Shown piece by piece: positions 59,633-64,000 of a stretch of 64,000 nucleotides of DNA. The stretch is from GCA-003244245 sp050699715 (lineage in GTDB: Bacteria; Actinomycetota; Actinomycetes; Mycobacteriales; Pseudonocardiaceae), in the NCBI GenBank assembly GCA_050699715.1, contig JBOHFR010000020.1, positions 7,376-71,375 of the forward strand. The letters run 5' to 3'. How positions within the stretch are numbered: the first letter of the stretch is position 1; each line of letters opens with the position of its first letter. The notes under the pieces were generated by a model. It saw only the letters and a list, made by a program, of their open reading frames with translations. It ran no database searches and had not been told where the DNA came from. The position numbers were made by a program, and so were the translations under genes.

Positions 59633-60199
59633 TCATCCGCGCTTCACCTGGTATTGATGGGTCTCTACCTGTGAGCCGTTGAAGAAGTTTTTTGCACTGT
59701 CCCGGAATGCTTGGACGGACGGATCCTTGCTGCTGTCGAGCTGTCCTGCGGCAGCCACGTAGTTGCCGTCGAGCGCATGATTTCCGCTCGCACTGTCTGT
59801 CTGGTTGTCAAACGTCACCGTGGTTCGGTTGGCGGTGGCGGGGTTGTCCCTGGCGTCGAGGTGGGGAACGATGCAGTATCGATGGATGCACACTGCGCTG
59901 GTCGCCCTCGCCCTCGAGCACGCCGCGGGTGGCTCCGGCTGTCCGCCGCCAAACCAACGAACCACCCCATGGGCGATGTCAGACACCAGGTTGTCGAACT
60001 CGTCTACCGCCTGGTCGAATGCCGTGACCGCATTGCTGAACCAGTGGGCGACTGCCCGCTCGAACATGGTGATCTTTGCGATGGTCTCCCGGACCTCTTG
60101 CGCGTGCCGCCGCAGCACCGCAGCCGCCTCATCCAGCTGGTGCGCGGTCTCATCGAGCTGGCGGCGATCGAGCTCATCTGGGTCCCCGTAGAACAACAT
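59633..60199 (-). CDS. Hypothetical protein with helical N-terminal half
   Basis: A 188-residue protein. The first ~80 residues form long amphipathic helices (LDETAHQLDEAAAVLRRHAQ, FDQAVDEFDNLVSDIAHGVV) somewhat like WXG100/ESX-associated or LXG-type proteins. The second half is polar and Asn/Ser/Thr-rich with two Cys. ATG 60199 follows AGGGG and is preferred to the start at 60250. No export signal is evident. The ESX comparison is weak and based on the helix pattern only. Confidence 0.45.
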   Translation of the reverse strand: MLFYGDPDELDRRQLDETAHQLDEAAAVLRRHAQEVRETIAKITMFERAVAHWFSNAVTAFDQAVDEFDNLVSDIAHGVVRWFGGGQPEPPAACSRARATSAVCIHRYCIVPHLDARDNPATANRTTVTFDNQTDSASGNHALDGNYVAAAGQLDSSKDPSVQAFRDSAKNFFNGSQVETHQYQVKRG

Positions 60200-60312
60200 G
60201 CACCCCTTCGCTGACGCCTGGCTGCGGCACGCTATCAGGCGCTGGTACACCGAATTCGGTTTCCCTCTTAGGTAGTCTTGCCGTTTCTGCCCGCCAACCT
60301 TGCCAGGACGCC

Positions 60313-60921
60313 GTGCATCAGCTTCGCCTGCCGATCCCGACCCGGGTCGTTGTCTTGGTGTCCGGTACCGGGACGCTGCTGCAGGCCTTGCTGGACGCCG
60401 CCGGCCCGGACTATCCCGCTCAGGTCGTCGCCGTCGGCGCGGACCGGACTGGCACCGTGGCTCTAGAGCGCGCCGTGGATCGCGGGCTGCCCACCTTCGT
60501 CGTCGAGCTGGCCCAGCATCCCGACCGGGCGTCGTGGGACGCCGCGCTCACCGGGGCGGTCGCCGCGCAAGCGCCGGATCTGGTCGTCACCGCCGGGTTC
60601 ATGAAGATCCTGGGCCCGGTTTTCCTGGACCGCTTCGGTGGTCGCGTCCTCAACACTCACCCCGCGTTGCTGCCCGCGTTCCCCGGCCTGCACCCGGTGG
60701 CCCGCGCGCTGGCGCACGGTGTTCGGGTGACCGGCGCGACCGTGCACCTGGTGGACGCTGGCGTGGACACTGGTCCGATCCTGGCCCAGCGCGCCGTCGA
60801 GGTGCTGCCTGATGACACTGAACAGCGGCTGCACGAGCGGATCAAGATCGTGGAGCGACGGCTGCTGGTGGACGTCGTTGCCGACGTGGCCCGCTGGGGG
60901 TGCACCGTCACCGGACGATAA
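60313..60921 (+). CDS. purN: Phosphoribosylglycinamide formyltransferase
   Basis: Third step of purine synthesis: formyl transfer from 10-formyl-THF to GAR. The 202-residue protein has VVVLVSGTGTLLQALLDA, GFMKILGPVFLDRFGGRVLN with the THPALLPAFPGLH motif (catalytic Asn-His), and the Asp in VHLVDAGVDTGPIL. GTG 60313 fits the normal start. It is followed by purH after 11 bases, an operon conserved in actinobacteria. Confidence 0.95.
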   Translation: MHQLRLPIPTRVVVLVSGTGTLLQALLDAAGPDYPAQVVAVGADRTGTVALERAVDRGLPTFVVELAQHPDRASWDAALTGAVAAQAPDLVVTAGFMKILGPVFLDRFGGRVLNTHPALLPAFPGLHPVARALAHGVRVTGATVHLVDAGVDTGPILAQRAVEVLPDDTEQRLHERIKIVERRLLVDVVADVARWGCTVTGR

Positions 60922-60932
60922 AATCTCACTGC

Positions 60933-62510
60933 ATGACCCTCGACGATCGCCGGCCGGTGCGCAGGGCGTTGCTGAGCGTGTCGGACAAGAGTGGCCTGCT
61001 GGAGCTGGCCACCGGGTTGCACGCGGCCGGGGTGGGGATTGTCTCCACCGGCTCGACGGCGAGCGTGATCGCTGACGCGGGGGTGCCGGTGACCCGGGTC
61101 GAGGAGCTCACCGGTTTCCCGGAGTGTCTGGACGGGCGGGTCAAGACCCTGCACCCCCGGGTGCACGCCGGGCTGCTCGCCGACACCCGCAAGCCTGCGC
61201 ACGTAGCCCAGCTGGCCGCCCTGGACATCGCGCCGTTTGAGCTAGTGGTCGTCAACCTGTATCCCTTCGAGGCCACCGTGGCCTCCGGGGTCGGTGCTGA
61301 CGAGTGCGTCGAGCAGATCGACATCGGTGGTCCGGCGCTGGTGCGGGCCGCCGCGAAGAACCACGCCTCGGTGGCCGTGGTGGTGGACCCGGCGGCGTAC
61401 CTCGACGTGCTGAACGCGGTCCGAGCTGGTGGGTTCACTCTGGCGCAACGCCAGGCGCTGGCCGTCGCCGCGTTCCGGCACACCGCAGACTACGACATTG
61501 CTGTGGCATCCTGGATGGGGTCATCAGCCCCTGGAGATGCCGAAGCTCCTGGAGATGCCGGGTTTCCCCCGTGGGTGGGCGCCTCCTGGCGGCGCGCGGC
61601 GGCGTTGCGTTACGGGGAGAACCCGCACCAACGGGCCGCCCTGTACGTCGCTGGTGGTGGGCGGGGGCTGGCGAGTGCGCGGCAGCTACACGGCAAGGAG
61701 ATGTCCTACAACAACTATGCCGACGCCGACGCGGCGTGGCGGGCCGCGCATGACCACGACGGTGCCTGCGTGGCGATCACCAAGCACGCCAACCCGTGCG
61801 GTATCGCGGTGTCGCTCACCGGGGACATCGCCGACGCGCACCGTAGGGCGCATGCCTGCGACCCGGTGAGCGCGTTCGGTGCGGTGATCGCGGTGAACCG
61901 TGAGGTCACCGTCGAGCTGGCCGAGCAGGTGAGCGAGGTGTTCACCGAAGTGTTGCTGGCGCCTTCGTATGCCCAGGGTGCGGTGGACGTGCTGGCCCGC
62001 AAGAAGAATGTCCGCCTGCTGGTGGCCTCGCCGCCGGAGCGTGGCGGTGTCGAGTTCCGGGCGCTGTCCGGCGGACTGCTGTTGCAGACCCGGGACGCGA
62101 TCGATGCCCCCGGTGACAATCCGGCGTCCTGGACGCTGGCCACCGGCGTACCAGTGGACGCCCCGACCCTGGCTGAGCTGGCCTTCGCCTGGCGGGCCTG
62201 CCGCGCGGTGCGCTCCAACGCGATCCTGCTCGCCGCGCGGGCGGCCACCGTCGGCATCGGCATGGGGCAGGTGAACCGGGTGGACGCGGCCCGGCTCGCG
62301 GTCAGCCGAGCCGGGCTGCGGGCGGCCGGCTCAGTGGCCGCCTCCGATGCGTTCTTCCCATTCCCCGACGGGCTGGCGGTGCTGCTCGGCGCGGGGGTTC
62401 GCGCCGTGGTGCAGCCCGGGGGATCGGTTCGCGACGCCGAGGTGATCGCCGCCGCGCAGGCCGCCGGAGTGCCGCTCTACCTCACCGGGACCCGGCACTT
62501 CGCGCACTGA
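60933..62510 (+). CDS. purH: Bifunctional AICAR transformylase/IMP cyclohydrolase
   Basis: Last two steps of IMP synthesis. The N-terminal IMP cyclohydrolase (MGS-like) domain has LLSVSDKSGLLELATGL, STGSTASVIADAGVPV and RVKTLHPRVHAGLLAD. The AICAR transformylase domain has RYGENPHQRAALY, the catalytic Lys-His in ITKHANPCGIAV, CDPVSAFGAVIAVN and a C-terminal ASDAFFPFPDGL. Length 525 is normal. An 18-base in-frame duplication (APGDAE/APGDAG) lies in the linker near residue 200. A 17-base tandem repeat covers the stop codon. Confidence 0.96.
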   Translation: MTLDDRRPVRRALLSVSDKSGLLELATGLHAAGVGIVSTGSTASVIADAGVPVTRVEELTGFPECLDGRVKTLHPRVHAGLLADTRKPAHVAQLAALDIAPFELVVVNLYPFEATVASGVGADECVEQIDIGGPALVRAAAKNHASVAVVVDPAAYLDVLNAVRAGGFTLAQRQALAVAAFRHTADYDIAVASWMGSSAPGDAEAPGDAGFPPWVGASWRRAAALRYGENPHQRAALYVAGGGRGLASARQLHGKEMSYNNYADADAAWRAAHDHDGACVAITKHANPCGIAVSLTGDIADAHRRAHACDPVSAFGAVIAVNREVTVELAEQVSEVFTEVLLAPSYAQGAVDVLARKKNVRLLVASPPERGGVEFRALSGGLLLQTRDAIDAPGDNPASWTLATGVPVDAPTLAELAFAWRACRAVRSNAILLAARAATVGIGMGQVNRVDAARLAVSRAGLRAAGSVAASDAFFPFPDGLAVLLGAGVRAVVQPGGSVRDAEVIAAAQAAGVPLYLTGTRHFAH

Positions 62511-62549
62511 CGCTCATCCGGCACTGACGCTCATCCGGCACTGACGCTC
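62504..62549. repeat. 17-bp tandem repeat at the purH stop codon
   Basis: GCACTGACGCTCATCCG occurs at 62504-62520 and 62521-62537, with a third partial copy to 62549. The first unit contains the purH TGA; the last includes the end of the convergent adenosyltransferase gene. Confidence 0.9.
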
Positions 62550-63346
62550 AACTCGACCACCGCGCCGGGCCGCAGGCCAGTGTGGCGGGCCGCCGAGCCG
62601 CCATGACAGGCCACCGCGAGACGCCCTGCGGAGTCGAGCAGCGTGACGAGCTCTCCGTGCGCCACGTCGGCGAATGTCCTGCCGAGGCGCACGGGCCGCG
62701 CGCCAGTTGGCCAGCGCAGCGTCGCCGATTCCCCGGCCCGCAGGCCGATCGCGGCCAGCTCGGCCGCTCCGGCGGCCAGCGCCACGTTGCCGAAATGGTC
62801 CACGGTTAGCACCTCCACCCGGATCCGGCCGCCATCCACCTGGCACACCGGCGCCGGAAGGCTGACCAGCGACGCCGGGTCAACTGCGGGCCCCAGCGCC
62901 TCTGGGGGCACGCCGAGGGCCAGATGCGCGGCGGCCGGCGCGAACACGTCACGGCCATGAAATGTCGCACTGACCGTCGGCAGCTGGTAGCTGGGCTCGA
63001 CGAGCTGGTAGGCGGCGCGCACCGCGCCCAGGGCCCGCGCCGCGGGAATCAGCAGCCCGTTGTCCGGGCCGACCAGCACCGCCTCGCCACTGACCAGCGC
63101 GACCCCGCGCCGCGCCGTACCAACCCCAGGGTCGACGACCGCGACGTGCACCGCCGGTGGCAGCCAGGGCAGCGTGTCGGCCAGCACCACCGAGCCGTGA
63201 CGCACGTCGCCTGGTCCGATCGCATGCGTCACGTCCAGCACCCGCGCCTGCGGCGCGATCCGGGCGATGACGCCGTGGCAGGCGGCCACGAACCCGTCCC
63301 TCCAGCCATAGTCGGTGCACAGGGAGATCCAGCCGAAGCCCGCCAC
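62531..63346 (-). CDS. SAM hydroxide adenosyltransferase (DUF62 family)
   Basis: Hydrolyses S-adenosylmethionine to adenosine and methionine; relatives are fluorinases and chlorinases. The 271-residue protein has SLCTDYGWRDGFVAACHG with the metal-free Asp, VVDPGVGTARRGVAL, VGPDNGLLIPAA, ATFHGRDVFAPAAAHLALG and VLTVDHFGNVALAA. The chlorinase/fluorinase insertion loop is not obvious, so a plain hydrolase is most likely. GTG 63346 is preferred; the frame is open to 63436. Its C-terminus is within the tandem repeat shared with purH. Confidence 0.88.
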   Translation of the reverse strand: MAGFGWISLCTDYGWRDGFVAACHGVIARIAPQARVLDVTHAIGPGDVRHGSVVLADTLPWLPPAVHVAVVDPGVGTARRGVALVSGEAVLVGPDNGLLIPAARALGAVRAAYQLVEPSYQLPTVSATFHGRDVFAPAAAHLALGVPPEALGPAVDPASLVSLPAPVCQVDGGRIRVEVLTVDHFGNVALAAGAAELAAIGLRAGESATLRWPTGARPVRLGRTFADVAHGELVTLLDSAGRLAVACHGGSAARHTGLRPGAVVELSVSAG

Positions 63347-64000
63347 GACATCCAGTGTGCCCCGTCGGCAGAGTTCGTCACTCGCGTACAGCGACGAGCG
63401 AGGCGATAGGTGTGCGTCCCCCGTTTCTCCCCTCACCTCGACACCCCCGAAATCGTCGACGGCGCGGATCTGTCCATGAAGTGAGGGGCGGGGAACCTAG
63501 GCGCTTGGGATCATCCGATCGACAAAAAGTTGTCGATGTCGCGCCCGTGTGCCACGCTCGGAGGCGATCCCTTTCCGTCGCTGGGGGAGACAGCCGGCTC
63601 GCCGGTACAACCCATTATCACTGGCTGTCGCAGATCCGGCCAAAAGGGACGCAGAGACCTCGTCTCCAGCGGAGACCATAGGGCGACCCATCGGAGAGGT
63701 GGCCGCTGGAGCGAATCGGCCCGTGCCGTCTACGTGCGTAAACGTAAGGAATGCGCGGGGAGGTGAGGGTTGTGCCCTACCTGGCCAACAACGCCAGGCT
63801 GGTTAAGCGCGCCCGTTGACCAGAGCTGCCCCGTCAGGGGCCATCCCGTCCGAGCGCAGTCTCGGACGGGACGTAGGGCTCCTTGGACCCTGAGACTTTG
63901 ACACTTGAGCTGAGTTCTCATGAGTGTGTCGTGTTCTGCTCGTCCGTTTCCCCACCGGCGTTTCGGCCGCCTGACCAGCCGTGATGGGTGGCACAACGAC
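63347..64000. other. Non-coding end of the window with hairpins
   Basis: No convincing gene was found. CCCCTCAC (63429-63436) pairs with GTGAGGGG (63481-63488). TCGACAA pairs with TTGTCGA around 63521. CCCGTCCGA (63845-63853) pairs with TCGGACGGG (63862-63870), a likely terminator for a gene outside or a lost one. TTGACA at 63898 could be a -35 box. Confidence 0.45.

Noticed and set aside
63770..63820. A 22-codon frame (MRGEVRVVPYLANNARLVKR)
   Set aside because: Too short, with the apparent RBS inside the frame; no known small protein matches.

Overview
The window is high-GC actinobacterial DNA. It carries the markers of a menaquinone-using, mycothiol-making member of the Actinomycetia: mshA, a mycothiol-dependent isomerase homologue, senX3-regX3, gpmA, an exopolyphosphatase, an L,D-transpeptidase, a MenB/MenD/MenF/MenG set, many GTG starts and very short intergenic gaps. 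Gene order matches the mycobacterial murB-SDR-mshA-ybjN-gpm-senX3-regX3-ppx block and the menB-menD-DUF3592-mgtA-menG block. With the Scr1-type XRE regulator and the style of the mobile elements, a member of the Pseudonocardiales is the most likely host (inference). A 100-base run of N at 51589-51688 marks a scaffold gap.

Layout. 1-2982 is ordinary chromosome: DUF445, DUF2516, a CDF metal exporter and a DinB/MDMPI enzyme. 3057-19300 is a mobile-element graveyard. It holds two outward-facing halves of Tn3-type transposases, a complete Tn3-family transposase with a satellite gene, a deaminase/NUDIX/phosphotransferase cargo group, truncated ParA and VirB4-like genes, an RHH/MazF-like toxin-antitoxin pair, an AT-richer secreted amidase with the start of a lost tandem paralogue beside it, an XRE plus degenerate integrase operon, broken P-loop kinases, IS fragments, and two copies of a small hairpin-bearing repeat. 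19349-33613 is core: MBL-Rieske protein, murB, SDR, mshA, ybjN, gpmA, senX3-regX3 behind a PHO-box-like array, ppx, a sugar-phosphate isomerase-like gene and an L,D-transpeptidase.

33641-43918 mixes accessory and core genes: a nuclease-like lipoprotein, a third repeat copy, a broken STAND/NACHT NTPase, a GDT1 transporter, a duplicated GATase-like protein behind an IdeR/DtxR-like box, a CAP protein, a divergent MFS/MarR pair and a NUDIX stub. 43975-52382 is the menaquinone region (menB, menD, menF, menG) with an M1 peptidase, a DUF3592 protein, a broken mgtA-like mannosyltransferase and a second glycosyltransferase cut by the gap. 52553-57350 is a defence-like accessory patch: Scr1-type XRE regulator, multicopper oxidase relic, VapBC, a tRNA-Lys 3-prime fragment (att scar), a TIR-STAND NTPase with a collapsed WD40 tail and a DUF433 stub. 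57480-63346 returns to core: FAD oxidoreductase, VOC protein, purN-purH and a SAM hydroxide adenosyltransferase.

The most novel item is a three-copy family of roughly 300-bp elements with TTTCA-type inverted ends and a 13-bp hairpin that shows compensatory base change. One copy interrupts an IS5-like transposase and is flanked by a 7-9 bp target duplication. Other points of note are the outward-facing Tn3 halves around a 13.8-kb island, the amidase paralogue scar, the TIR-STAND gene next to a tRNA att scar, the IdeR-like box, and repeated short tandem duplications at stop codons.
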